Shown piece after piece: positions 56,070-64,000 of a stretch of 64,000 bases of DNA (the stretch's first letter is position 1; the number at the start of each line of letters is the position of its first letter). Origin of the DNA: Bacteroides caecigallinarum (GTDB taxonomy: Bacteria > Bacteroidota > Bacteroidia > Bacteroidales > Bacteroidaceae); the NCBI RefSeq assembly GCF_016902295.1, contig NZ_JACJLQ010000004.1, positions 55,647 through 119,646 on the forward strand, given 5' to 3'. A program made the translations under genes and the position numbers. The notes beneath the pieces were generated by a model. It made no database searches. It was not told where the DNA came from and saw nothing but the letters and a program-made list of their open reading frames with translations.

Positions 56070-56444
56070 ATGGGAGCAATTATTTCAAATTTCATGGAGA
56101 TTATCCTTGGTAAGTATGCGCAGTTCAAAGGACGTGCCGGTAGAGGTGAATTTTGGATGTTTTATTTGGTTTATTTCATCATCGGGGCTGTATTCTCTAT
56201 CTTGATGAATCTTGTAGCAAGTATCTCATTCCTTTATTATATCATTTTAGTGCTGCAGATAATTGTTATATTGGGATTGCTTGTGCCGACATTGGCAGTC
56301 AGTGTACGACGACTACACGATATAGGTAAAGGGGGAGGTTGGATATTTATCAATCTTATACCTCTTATAGGTTCTATCTGGTTCCTTGTATTATTGATAA
56401 AAGAAGGCGAGAAAGTCGCGAATCGTTTTGGTAATCCTGCTTGA
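56070..56444 (+). CDS. DUF805 family small inner-membrane protein
   Basis: The 124-residue protein has the DUF805 pattern: GRAGRGEFWMFYLVYFII at the N-terminus, then helices GAVFSILMNLVASISFLYYI and LVLQIIVILGLLVPTLAVSV, and the conserved RRLHDIGKGGGW before a last helix (LIPLIGSIWFLVLLI). The family (YhaH-like) is an inner-membrane protein of unknown role. It is the first gene after the second regulatory element and starts a run of same-strand genes with short gaps (32, 24, 54 and 21 bases), so probably an operon up to 61503. Confidence 0.9.
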   Translation: MGAIISNFMEIILGKYAQFKGRAGRGEFWMFYLVYFIIGAVFSILMNLVASISFLYYIILVLQIIVILGLLVPTLAVSVRRLHDIGKGGGWIFINLIPLIGSIWFLVLLIKEGEKVANRFGNPA

Positions 56445-56475
56445 TAAATAGTTTGTTTTATAAATTTTTGAAGAT

Positions 56476-58113
56476 ATGGGAAAAAGAATCTTTTCTCGGA
56501 TTGTTCTTGTAAGTATCTTTTTCATGGCTCTGTTTTCTCAGAGCCATGCAAAGACCACCGACCTGACAAAAATAACGGTCAGAAACGAGATGGAGCTGAT
56601 TCGTGCATTGGGAAGTAACCGCGTCATCACAGTGGCAGAAGGCAGCTATATCAATCTCTCGAAGGTTCTTGAATTCTCGGTTCAGAGGAAGATAGCCGGA
56701 GTTGCGGACTTAGGAATGATTTCTGAGACGGAAGCATTCACAGGTGTGATGGCCATCGGATCTGAATTTTCTGGCATGGAGATGAACATTATTCACTTGA
56801 ACAATCTGGAAATAGTAGGAGCCGGAGAAGAAAGACCTAAAATTGTAATCGAGCCGCATTATTCCAATGTTCTCACCTTTACCAACTGTAATGGGATAAC
56901 ATTGCGGCATCTTGAAATAGGGCATACCGAAGAAGGATATTGTACCGGAGGAGTGCTTAATTTCAATAATTGTAAAAATATAAAGATTGACGACTGCGAC
57001 CTATACGGATGCGGCACGGAAGGCATTACTGCCAGTACTACGGAGACGCTGGAATGTACACGTACAATCATCCGCGATTGCAGCTATTCTATTCTTTCCT
57101 TGTATGGAGGTTCCAATTTCAAATTTATTGACTGCGATTTCCACGACAATCGGCAATTCAGCCTTATAAATACCAGCCAATATCCATCGAATGTCCAATT
57201 TTCGAAATGCCGCATCAGAAATAATAAAGGCGATTTGTTTGGTCTTGACAGTCCCATAGTGATGAACAAATGTTCAATCACTCATGCAGGTGCTTTAGGC
57301 ACTGTCGATATGGTTGTTGATAATGATTGCGTCTGGTGTCATACTGATTTGGACCCCGAGGAAGAAAATAAGGATAAAATGCCGCCTGTACCCCTGTTTT
57401 ACTATCAGTGGGAGGGAAAAATCAGCAATCAGGAAGTGCGTCTGGCATGTACGCGCCTTGGCATGGCGGTGATAGGCGAACTGATGATTAAGGACGAGTT
57501 GTACACTGAGTTCCTCAATGTATTGGGAATTGTCCGTACAGATGACGAAATCCTTTTCAATATATATGATAGTGAAAACCGTTGTGTCATAAGAAAAACA
57601 TTTACCGGACATATTGTGGGCAATACATTGGAGTGTCTTGACGAAACCACAAAGACAGGATTCATACTCAATGCTTATAAAGGAGACTCACGTTTCCTCA
57701 TGCATCGTGAAGCTGATGCCTACTGCAGTCCTTTCTTCAAATCACGAATCATCAGCTTCTTCTCTCGCTATCGGTATATCGATGGAGTGTATAGTAGCAT
57801 CAACAAGGCAGGCAGTTCTGAAAATTACAGAAGTATCAGTATCTCACGTTTGGGCGAGTATCTCGACGTGGTGGAATTTACTATCGATTGTAAAAATGGA
57901 AAACATAAGTTTTCCACCAGTGGAAAAACCGAAATCCTCGGAGCTTCATTCAAATTTCAATTATCGGATGGCGAATGCGATTATGAATTTGAAGTCATTT
58001 TTTACAATGGATTCCTCTTCATTATCCCCGTATCAGGAAAACCGGATGGTTGTTTTGATTCCAACATCGGCATCGAAGGTATCTATGTACAGGAAACTAG
58101 TATTGAAAGATAA
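56476..58113 (+). CDS. Secreted right-handed parallel beta-helix protein
   Basis: The 545-residue protein has a signal peptide (VLVSIFFMALFSQSHAKT). Residues 30-280 are short beta-helix coils with Asn/Asp ladders (LNFNNCKNIKIDDCDLYGCG, IRDCSYSILSLYGGSNFKFI, SKCRIRNNKGDLFGLDSP), as in pectate-lyase-like folds. The second half (from about 300: YYQWEGKISNQEVRLACTRL) looks like a different, beta-rich domain. No catalytic motif could be assigned. The fold suggests carbohydrate or cell-wall contact. It is in the DUF805 operon. Confidence 0.78.
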   Translation: MGKRIFSRIVLVSIFFMALFSQSHAKTTDLTKITVRNEMELIRALGSNRVITVAEGSYINLSKVLEFSVQRKIAGVADLGMISETEAFTGVMAIGSEFSGMEMNIIHLNNLEIVGAGEERPKIVIEPHYSNVLTFTNCNGITLRHLEIGHTEEGYCTGGVLNFNNCKNIKIDDCDLYGCGTEGITASTTETLECTRTIIRDCSYSILSLYGGSNFKFIDCDFHDNRQFSLINTSQYPSNVQFSKCRIRNNKGDLFGLDSPIVMNKCSITHAGALGTVDMVVDNDCVWCHTDLDPEEENKDKMPPVPLFYYQWEGKISNQEVRLACTRLGMAVIGELMIKDELYTEFLNVLGIVRTDDEILFNIYDSENRCVIRKTFTGHIVGNTLECLDETTKTGFILNAYKGDSRFLMHREADAYCSPFFKSRIISFFSRYRYIDGVYSSINKAGSSENYRSISISRLGEYLDVVEFTIDCKNGKHKFSTSGKTEILGASFKFQLSDGECDYEFEVIFYNGFLFIIPVSGKPDGCFDSNIGIEGIYVQETSIER

Positions 58114-58136
58114 TAATTCATTAAAAATAAGTCAAA

Positions 58137-59573
58137 ATGAAAACAAAGAGATTTAGAATAAGCGTACTGTTGGCAGCGTTATTCCTTGCCACAGGTTTGG
58201 TGGCCGAAGCACAAGTAGGCAAGCTTATGCAAAGGGCTAAAAAGGCAGTGACAGAGAATACAAACAAGACAAATATTTCTGCGGACAATGTGTCAGGTAG
58301 AACTATTGCCGCTAAAGGCAATGCCTTATATGTGAGCAAGGAAAGAGGAAGTGCAAGAGCGGAGGGAACAAAAGATGCTCCGATGAAGGATATACAGAAA
58401 GCCATTGACAAGGCTGCTAACGGAGATGTAATCCGCATTGCCCAGGGCAATTACCTTGGCAATCTCGACCGCGGATGGATTGAAATGAAAGGCAAGTATG
58501 TCAGTCTCGAAGGCGGGTGGAAAGACGACTTCAGCGAACGCAACCCTGTCAAGTACATCACACGCATACAGCCTTCCAAGGAACAGAAAGGTACTATCGG
58601 CATGGGATTGCTGATGATTGAGTCTACGTCTGATAAAAATTCACAGATAATCATCGACGGCATCTTCTTCGACCTTGGGCTCGTACACGAATACAATCCT
58701 GCCGATCCGTCAGACGCCCGTTTCGGTTGCCCCGAAGGATGTGAAACGGGACGTATTTGTCCGGTTACTGAAAAGCCCAACAAGACCATACGTCTTATAG
58801 GCGGAAAAGTGGCAGGAAAACTCGTAATCCGCAACTGCATGTTCCTTAACGCATCATTCAACGCCATCATCATGACAAACATGGGCGGCGACTGGGAGAT
58901 ATACAACAATGTATTTGTTGCCAACCTCTATGCTTCCTGCGAGATTAACGGAGGTCTGAACCAGAACACAGGGGCACACCAATCAACTGTCGACTTCCAC
59001 CATAATACAGTATTGTTCTCATGGCCAACGACAAAAGAAATGGAAAGTATGGGTTACGGATACCGGTTCAAAAACGGTGCCGACCATAATGTTCACCACA
59101 ATATCTTCGGTTGCAACAACTATGGTGCATTGGACGGCGGTTGGGACGATTCTAACCTCCCTGCCGACAAGCGCAAAATCTGTTCGGCCTACGACAACCT
59201 GTTCTTCATGAACAGAGGCGACCTCGTTATGGCTGGAAACAGCGGCGGCAAATGGCTTTACGTGCCGGGAAAACGCTTCGATGAAGTTGAAATGCTGACC
59301 AAATACGAAAACAACAGGGAACTTCCAGGTACAAGCAAGTTCAAAGATGTTATTGACCAGGCATATTTGAAAGGATATGCATCTCTCGAAATAATAACAA
59401 CCGAAAGTTATGACCCTAATTCCGCGGCAAACCTTTTCAGGGAGGCTTTCGGATTGAACAAACAGGGCACAATGACCACCAGGGTGTCGATGTTCGGCAA
59501 CCGCTACAATTTCGACAAGGCAGTACAGCTGTTCGGCGCGGAACCCGGATATGGAGCACAGCTCCCTGAATGA
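58137..59573 (+). CDS. Secreted parallel beta-helix protein (DUF1565-like start)
   Basis: The 478-residue protein has a signal peptide (LLAALFLATGLVAEAQ). A helical linker follows (VGKLMQRAKKAVTENTNKT), then the entry motif of beta-helix proteins, GTKDAPMKDIQKAIDKAANGDVIRIAQGNY (residues about 78-107, DAPMKDIQKAI being the key part). Coils follow with FHHNTVLFSWPT and NVHHNIFGCNNYGALDGGWD, which are like the Asn/His-rich coils of polysaccharide-lyase-type helices. Several Cys-Cys patterns are present (CPEGCETGRICPVTEKP). No active site can be named. It is a companion of the preceding beta-helix gene. Confidence 0.8.
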   Translation: MKTKRFRISVLLAALFLATGLVAEAQVGKLMQRAKKAVTENTNKTNISADNVSGRTIAAKGNALYVSKERGSARAEGTKDAPMKDIQKAIDKAANGDVIRIAQGNYLGNLDRGWIEMKGKYVSLEGGWKDDFSERNPVKYITRIQPSKEQKGTIGMGLLMIESTSDKNSQIIIDGIFFDLGLVHEYNPADPSDARFGCPEGCETGRICPVTEKPNKTIRLIGGKVAGKLVIRNCMFLNASFNAIIMTNMGGDWEIYNNVFVANLYASCEINGGLNQNTGAHQSTVDFHHNTVLFSWPTTKEMESMGYGYRFKNGADHNVHHNIFGCNNYGALDGGWDDSNLPADKRKICSAYDNLFFMNRGDLVMAGNSGGKWLYVPGKRFDEVEMLTKYENNRELPGTSKFKDVIDQAYLKGYASLEIITTESYDPNSAANLFREAFGLNKQGTMTTRVSMFGNRYNFDKAVQLFGAEPGYGAQLPE

Positions 59574-59626
59574 CAGTGAAGTACGAATAACAAGCTAAAA
59601 AAAAAGAATATAAATACTGTAATATT

Positions 59627-60943
59627 ATGGCTTATCAGGAAACAAAAACAACAGGATATGGAACCCGGTTGTCTAATTCCATAAGAGGTATCGGAACCGG
59701 ATTCCTGATGTTGCTGGGCGGTACGGTTTTATTGTGGTGGAACGAAGGACGTGCCGTGAAGACAACCCAAATGCTGGAGGAAGCACAAGGAGTTGCAGTA
59801 CATGTGGATGACGTATCAAATGCGGATCCGTCATTAAATGGAAAACTTATTCATGCCACAGCTTTCACCCAAACAAAGGATTCTCTCAGCGACGCGACTT
59901 TCGGTATAGGAAGCGTAGCGATAAAACTGGACCGTAAAGTACAATACTATCAATGGGTAGAGCATTCAAAGACTGAGACAAAGGATAAAATCGGAGGAAG
60001 CAAGGAAGAAGTGACAACCTACTACTATGAGAAGGAATGGAATGGAAGTCCTGTCAATTCTCAAGAGTTCAGCGATCCGGATTATCAGAACAGGAACTTT
60101 GTTGTGATGAATATAGAAGACCAAAGTTCTATGGCAGAAAATGTAACATTCGGAGCATACAAGCTGCCTAAGGATCTCATTCGTTCCATCTCCGGTACAG
60201 TCCCGATGGCGCTGAGCTTCAGTCAGGAGCAACTAAGCGAGTGGAACAGGGATGTCAGGAAAGTTTTCGAAAGCATGGCACCTGCCGCAAACAATACAGC
60301 CGCTGTTGCTGCTGAAACACCTGCTGCTGCCGAAGGAGACTCTGCAAAGGTCCAGGCTGTCGCAGCTGCGGAGACAGAACAGATTGCCAAACAGGAGTTC
60401 GATTATGTCCATGTCAATGGTAACGTGCTATATTTCGGAAAGAATCCCAACAATCCGCAAATCGGAGATATGTCTGTCACCTTTACAAAAGTAATGCCCG
60501 GAGAGGCATCAGTCATAGCTGTGGTAAATGGAGACAAACTGCAGTCGTATGTCGCAAAAAATGGTAAGACATTGTCTGTCCTCACGTCGGGAGCCGTAAG
60601 TATGGAAAATATGTTCGAAAACCAGCACAAGAGTAATAGCCTCATGACTTGGATACTACGCTTCATAGGTCTGTTTTTGGTAGTTATCGGATTCAAGGGT
60701 ATTTTCGGCATTCTGATAACTTTGTTGAAAGTACTGCCGTTTCTTGCCGATATTGTCGGACTTGGCATCGGTCTTATATGCAAAGTATTGGGATTGGTAT
60801 GGTCGCTTCTCATAATAGCCATAGCCTGGCTGTTTTATCGTCCTGTCATTGCCGGAGTGCTGTTGGCGGCTATCGTTGCCCTCATAGTGTTCCTCGTGAA
60901 AAAAGGAAAAGATAACAAGAAGGTCGAAGTGTCAAATGTGTAA
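59627..60943 (+). CDS. TMEM43-like membrane protein
   Basis: The 438-residue protein matches the TMEM43/LUMA pattern: an N-terminal helix (GIGTGFLMLLGGTVLLWWNEGRAVKT), a large soluble domain (LIHATAFTQTKDSLSDATFG, VQYYQWVEHSKTETKDKIGG, with YYYEKEW), and three C-terminal helices (WILRFIGLFLVVIGFKGIFG, LGIGLICKVLGLVWSLLIIA, YRPVIAGVLLAAIVALIVFL). A low-complexity Ala-rich part (AAAEGDSAKVQAVAAAET) lies in between. In animals this protein is at the inner nuclear membrane; its bacterial role is unknown. It lies in the envelope operon after two beta-helix proteins. Confidence 0.88.
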   Translation: MAYQETKTTGYGTRLSNSIRGIGTGFLMLLGGTVLLWWNEGRAVKTTQMLEEAQGVAVHVDDVSNADPSLNGKLIHATAFTQTKDSLSDATFGIGSVAIKLDRKVQYYQWVEHSKTETKDKIGGSKEEVTTYYYEKEWNGSPVNSQEFSDPDYQNRNFVVMNIEDQSSMAENVTFGAYKLPKDLIRSISGTVPMALSFSQEQLSEWNRDVRKVFESMAPAANNTAAVAAETPAAAEGDSAKVQAVAAAETEQIAKQEFDYVHVNGNVLYFGKNPNNPQIGDMSVTFTKVMPGEASVIAVVNGDKLQSYVAKNGKTLSVLTSGAVSMENMFENQHKSNSLMTWILRFIGLFLVVIGFKGIFGILITLLKVLPFLADIVGLGIGLICKVLGLVWSLLIIAIAWLFYRPVIAGVLLAAIVALIVFLVKKGKDNKKVEVSNV

Positions 60944-60963
60944 AAGTGTAAGTAATAACTGAA

Positions 60964-61503
60964 ATGAAAACTTTTCTTACTTTTTTTAATCATTTCATAT
61001 CAATGTTATTTGTTTTATTGTCTGCGGTAATCTTTTTTACCGCAGGCATACAGTATGCAAGAGCTGAAAACGGCAGTGTTAATGTCGTTTCTTCACAGAT
61101 GCTGTGTTACTCAGAAACGTCAGTAAACGATTTTCACCCGGTATATGTCCGCGAAGCTGAAGAGACTCTTCTCATGGTATATAAGGAATACCACGTATTC
61201 AATGCAAGAACGGCCGATTCATACACGAAAGTCATGATCTCAACCACCACAGAGGTAAGAAATTTCAAAGTTCTCAATCTCAGTGACTGCCAGATTGATG
61301 ACAACGGAAAAATCTCGTTTCACGAAGAAACTCTCTATGAGCAGCCTGAATTAGTGCCCGGATGTCCCATAGTGGTGATTATGACCTTATATGGCACGAT
61401 TCCCAACTACGGCATATCATATACCGACGAACATGGTACGACACGCAGATTCAGTATCAACGTAAGCGGTATGGACGGAAGCGTTGTAATGGATGAGTAT
61501 TAG
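60964..61503 (+). CDS. Secreted protein of unknown family
   Basis: The 179-residue protein has an N-terminal hydrophobic segment (MLFVLLSAVIFFTAGIQYARA) that looks like a signal peptide. The mature part is beta-rich with no recognised motif (VSSQMLCYSETSVNDFHPV, YTKVMISTTTEVRNFKVLNL, IVVIMTLYGTIPNYGISYTD). It is the last gene of the envelope operon, 20 bases after the TMEM43-like gene, and the two are likely cotranscribed. I cannot assign a function. Confidence 0.7.
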   Translation: MKTFLTFFNHFISMLFVLLSAVIFFTAGIQYARAENGSVNVVSSQMLCYSETSVNDFHPVYVREAEETLLMVYKEYHVFNARTADSYTKVMISTTTEVRNFKVLNLSDCQIDDNGKISFHEETLYEQPELVPGCPIVVIMTLYGTIPNYGISYTDEHGTTRRFSINVSGMDGSVVMDEY

Positions 61504-61512
61504 GGAAATGTC

Positions 61513-61997
61513 TTAACCCGACAATGATGTGTAATACGGAATGAGTGAATTCAGAAATCCGTATTTCACTTCGTCATTAGGGAAGCCTAATTTATATATT
61601 CTGAAGCGCTCGTCGTAACCTTTGATTGTGAGATAACCGCTTTGGTATATCACCGGTATAGGGTCGGTATTTCCCGCACGGTAGCTTGTGAACTGGCTTT
61701 CGTCTATCTCTATGCTTTCCAGACGTCGGAGGTCGTAGTCGCTCTTTTTCAGAAGCTCAATCAGGAATGTAGGAGTTCCCGTGGCGAACCAGTAACTTCT
61801 GAACTCCATTACATCTTTCCGTATCTTGCATCCTGGCTTATGTCCTTCAGATGGTTCAGGTCGCTGAACACACTGGCCTGTCCGAATTTAGTCACACCTG
61901 TCAGGAAAACAAATTTCAGATATGCGTCTGTTGTCTTATCCTGCAAAAGGTTTACCGTTTTTATATCTTGGAATATTCGGAAATGCCGTGCCGACAA
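61513..61997 (-). pseudogene. Degenerate copy of the AAA-ATPase/PD-(D/E)XK gene
   Basis: Two minus-strand fragments, 61997-61809 and 61809-61513, match parts of the intact gene at 62191-63765. The first keeps LKFVFLTGVTKFGQASVFSDL and DISQDARYGKM then stops. The second resumes at FRSYWFATGTPTFLIELLKK and runs to NDEVKYGFLNSLIPYYTSL. About 75 residues between them, the whole N-terminal P-loop part and the C-terminal nuclease part are missing. A -7 box (TAAATTTG, 62131-62124) still lies upstream. Confidence 0.85.
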
Positions 61998-62140
61998 TTC
62001 TAGTATCTATAAAATAAAATGATTTTAAGCCGTAAACAACTCTATGGTTGACTTCCTGAATATTGAAATAAACTATTTCCAGATATTCGTTGCGTATGAT
62101 TTTTTACTTATAGTAAATAAAGACAAATTTATAAGGATAC

Positions 62141-62183
62141 AAAAAATACCGGCTTTGCGATAATTAATTCCACATAGCCGGCA
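62141..62183 (-). terminator. Terminator of the AAA-ATPase gene
   Basis: On the minus strand TGCCGGCT pairs with AGCCGGTA over a 21-base loop, followed by six T. Confidence 0.75.
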
Positions 62184-62190
62184 CTGTTTC

Positions 62191-63765
62191 TTAATTATTA
62201 GCTATAACCTTCCAATCTTCTATAGTACCTGTCTCCGACGAGAAGCTCGCGCCTATTTTATATATAACTCGCGAATCTGATTTATACTCTCTGGCATATC
62301 CTTTTTCCTCTATCTGTAGCAAAGCCTCGTCAGCACTACCGTCAAGTTTAAATTCGAAAATATAAATATATTGCGGTGTCTCCACTATGCAGTCCACGCG
62401 TCCCTGGCTTTGGACCTTCTCTATATGTACCGTGTATACACTTATGAGTCGCATGATGAGATAGAATGTATACTGGAAATAACGTTCACGTTCCCTTTCG
62501 TCTTCCTTACGGCGAATCGTGTACGGGATGCTTGCCAGAAAAGATGTGAACATTGTCTGTAATGTTTTGACATCACCTTTCCTCATAGCCACTACGGCAC
62601 TACGTATCCATCCCTCTGTTTCTTCCTCCGGTTTAAGATATGATGACGCTACCATCGTAAGAAATCCGTTCTTCACCTCGTTGTTCGGGAAATCCAGAAG
62701 GAATGTATTGAAATCCATGTCATAATCCTTTATGGTGAGATAACCACTTTGGAAAATCATAGGCAGAGGACGTTCCACATCGGCCTTGTAGTCTATAAAC
62801 TCTGCCGGACTATAATACTTGCCGGTAAGCTCGTTTACATTCTCATTGAAATGGTTGAGCAGCCTGATAAGGTATGTGGGAGTGCCCGAGCGGAACCAGT
62901 AATCCTCCAGCGATTTACTGTCAAGGGCATTCAGCAGGCTGAACGGATTATATATATCAGTCATTCTCTTACTGAAATGATACCCGTCATACTGTCGTTT
63001 CAGTTGTGCGCGCATTTCCTCGAAAGAACAATTATATTCTTCAGCCATTTCCGATATGGCATCTGTGAAGCATGAGTCTATCTCTTTCTGTGTTATGCCA
63101 CACAATGCCTCATATCGTGCATCCAGGCTTATGTCCTTGGGCTGGTTGAAGCCGCTGAACACACTAACCTGCGAGAATTTTGTCACCCCTGTAAGAAGTA
63201 CGAACCTTAAATGTTCATCGGCTGCCTTGAATACTGAATAGAAAGCCTTTAATATGTTTCGGTTGCATTCTTCCAGATTTTTGTCCACATCAAGTACATC
63301 CAGCAACGGTTTGTCATATTCGTCAATCAGAACTACAGCCCGTTGCCCAGTCAGCTTATGTGCGGTACTGAGGACTTTCAGAAAACGTCCTCCTAAGTCC
63401 AAAAGCTCTGTATCCGAAACGAGACCATACTCTGATTCCCAATCTTTGACATAAGTGTGCAGACGTTTCTCCAATACACCTTTTTCAATGAAATTAGACC
63501 CGTTGAAATCTAAATGAAATACAGGATAAACAGTCCATTCCGATTCCAGGCTGTTTATGGCCAGTCCCTTGAAAAGTTCTTTTCGTCCGAGGAAATAATT
63601 CTTAAGGGTGGACACCAGCAAACTTTTTCCGAAGCGTCGCGGGCGGCTGAAGAAATAAATTTTCCCTTCATTCACCAGCCGGTGTATTATGTCTGTCTTG
63701 TCTACATATACATAACCTTCTTCTATAATCTGGTCAAAACTCTGTATTCCGATAGGATATTTCAT
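62191..63765 (-). CDS. AAA-ATPase-like protein with C-terminal PD-(D/E)XK nuclease domain
   Basis: The 524-residue protein opens with MKYPIGIQSFDQIIEEGYVY and VDKTDIIHRLV, then RPRRFGKSLLVSTLKNYF (P-loop variant), VVLIDEYDKPLLDV (Walker B) and FVLLTGVTKFSQVSVFSGFN. That is the AAA-ATPase-like (PF09820-type) family. From about residue 440 the C-terminal part GRVDCIVETPQYIYIFEFKL has the Asp and Glu-x-Lys of a PD-(D/E)XK nuclease fold. Such genes are abundant and often multicopy in Bacteroidales; the role is unknown, with defence or mobile-element control suspected. A broken copy lies just downstream. Confidence 0.9.
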   Translation of the reverse strand: MKYPIGIQSFDQIIEEGYVYVDKTDIIHRLVNEGKIYFFSRPRRFGKSLLVSTLKNYFLGRKELFKGLAINSLESEWTVYPVFHLDFNGSNFIEKGVLEKRLHTYVKDWESEYGLVSDTELLDLGGRFLKVLSTAHKLTGQRAVVLIDEYDKPLLDVLDVDKNLEECNRNILKAFYSVFKAADEHLRFVLLTGVTKFSQVSVFSGFNQPKDISLDARYEALCGITQKEIDSCFTDAISEMAEEYNCSFEEMRAQLKRQYDGYHFSKRMTDIYNPFSLLNALDSKSLEDYWFRSGTPTYLIRLLNHFNENVNELTGKYYSPAEFIDYKADVERPLPMIFQSGYLTIKDYDMDFNTFLLDFPNNEVKNGFLTMVASSYLKPEEETEGWIRSAVVAMRKGDVKTLQTMFTSFLASIPYTIRRKEDERERERYFQYTFYLIMRLISVYTVHIEKVQSQGRVDCIVETPQYIYIFEFKLDGSADEALLQIEEKGYAREYKSDSRVIYKIGASFSSETGTIEDWKVIANN

Positions 63766-63810
63766 GCGTAACCATTTTTAATTGATATTACCTACTCTCA
63801 TCGCTTTATG

Positions 63811-63841
63811 CAAATTTAATACAAAGCTGTTGAAATACAAA
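63811..63841 (-). promoter_or_regulatory. Promoter of the AAA-ATPase gene
   Basis: On the minus strand TTTG (63841-63838) and TAAATTTG (63818-63811) are 19 bases apart, a full consensus match, 45 bases before the start. Confidence 0.75.
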
Positions 63842-63952
63842 ACAATCCGGCAATAATCCCAATTCCCCCTCGCATTAAAAACACCCTTATAGAAAAAGAG
63901 CTAAGTGAATTCAGCAATCCCCCATGCCGTATGTCAAAAAGTGATTTATATT

Positions 63953-63983
63953 TTTGTGAATATTTGTGTTTGCATTATATTTG
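63953..63983 (+). promoter_or_regulatory. Promoter pointing off the right edge
   Basis: TTTG (63953-63956) and TATATTTG (63976-63983) have a 19-base spacer. The gene or RNA it serves lies beyond the window. Confidence 0.7.
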
Positions 63984-64000
63984 CGGAAAGTAACGCTAAT

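Overview
The window looks like a chromosomal segment of a gut-type Bacteroidales bacterium (Bacteroides, Phocaeicola or a close relative; the genus cannot be fixed by reading alone). The evidence is Sus-type glycan uptake genes, three hybrid two-component regulators (HTCS), many promoters matching the Bacteroides -7 consensus TAnnTTTG (several with TTG/TTTG 19-20 bases upstream), and a FrdC-FrdA-FrdB respiratory operon. No rRNA, tRNA, CRISPR array or phage genes were seen.

Layout. (1) 1-22.4 kb is a polysaccharide utilisation locus (PUL): a partial HTCS running off the left edge, a small Met/His/Cys-tailed Spy/CpxP-like protein, a periplasmic GH30, a double-module GH43, a GH35 lipoprotein, a second complete HTCS, then a SusE/F-like lipoprotein, SusC, SusD and a surface GH30. 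The enzyme mix (GH30 x2, GH35, GH43) fits beta-1,6-galactan or arabinogalactan-type side chains. (2) 22.4-45.2 kb is housekeeping: a PIF1-like helicase, an acetyltransferase-like protein, ParE, CoaD, an S41 protease, fumarate reductase/succinate dehydrogenase, DprA, a thioesterase, a Dus enzyme, a DUF2851 protein, DapB, two LepB paralogues, a WbqC-like protein, an anaerobic sulfatase-maturase-like enzyme and MnmA. Ten gaps between 26 and 41 kb are filled by two families of self-complementary short-period repeats. A four-helix-bundle gene flanked by one of these families sits inside the frd operon. (3) 45.3-49.7 kb is a decayed RND efflux operon, with every component truncated or interrupted and an araC remnant at its left edge. 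(4) 49.7-61.5 kb is an envelope module: a beta-flower-like repeat protein, a BspA-like pseudogene, LemA, an HtpX-like protease, a TPR-type HTCS, and a DUF805 / beta-helix / beta-helix / TMEM43-like / unknown operon. The two promoters on either side of the regulator share a three-site element with identical geometry. (5) 61.5-64 kb holds a degenerate and an intact copy of an AAA-ATPase/PD-(D/E)XK gene, and a promoter pointing off the right edge.

Most notable observations: the repeat families and their embedded four-helix-bundle gene; two copies of a roughly 65-base promoter-to-terminator RNA whose hairpin covaries around a constant AGCG loop; the shared activator element of the 50-61 kb module; and a second LepB that lacks both residues of the catalytic Ser-Lys dyad. 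All functional statements come from motif and family recognition by eye; no database search was run.
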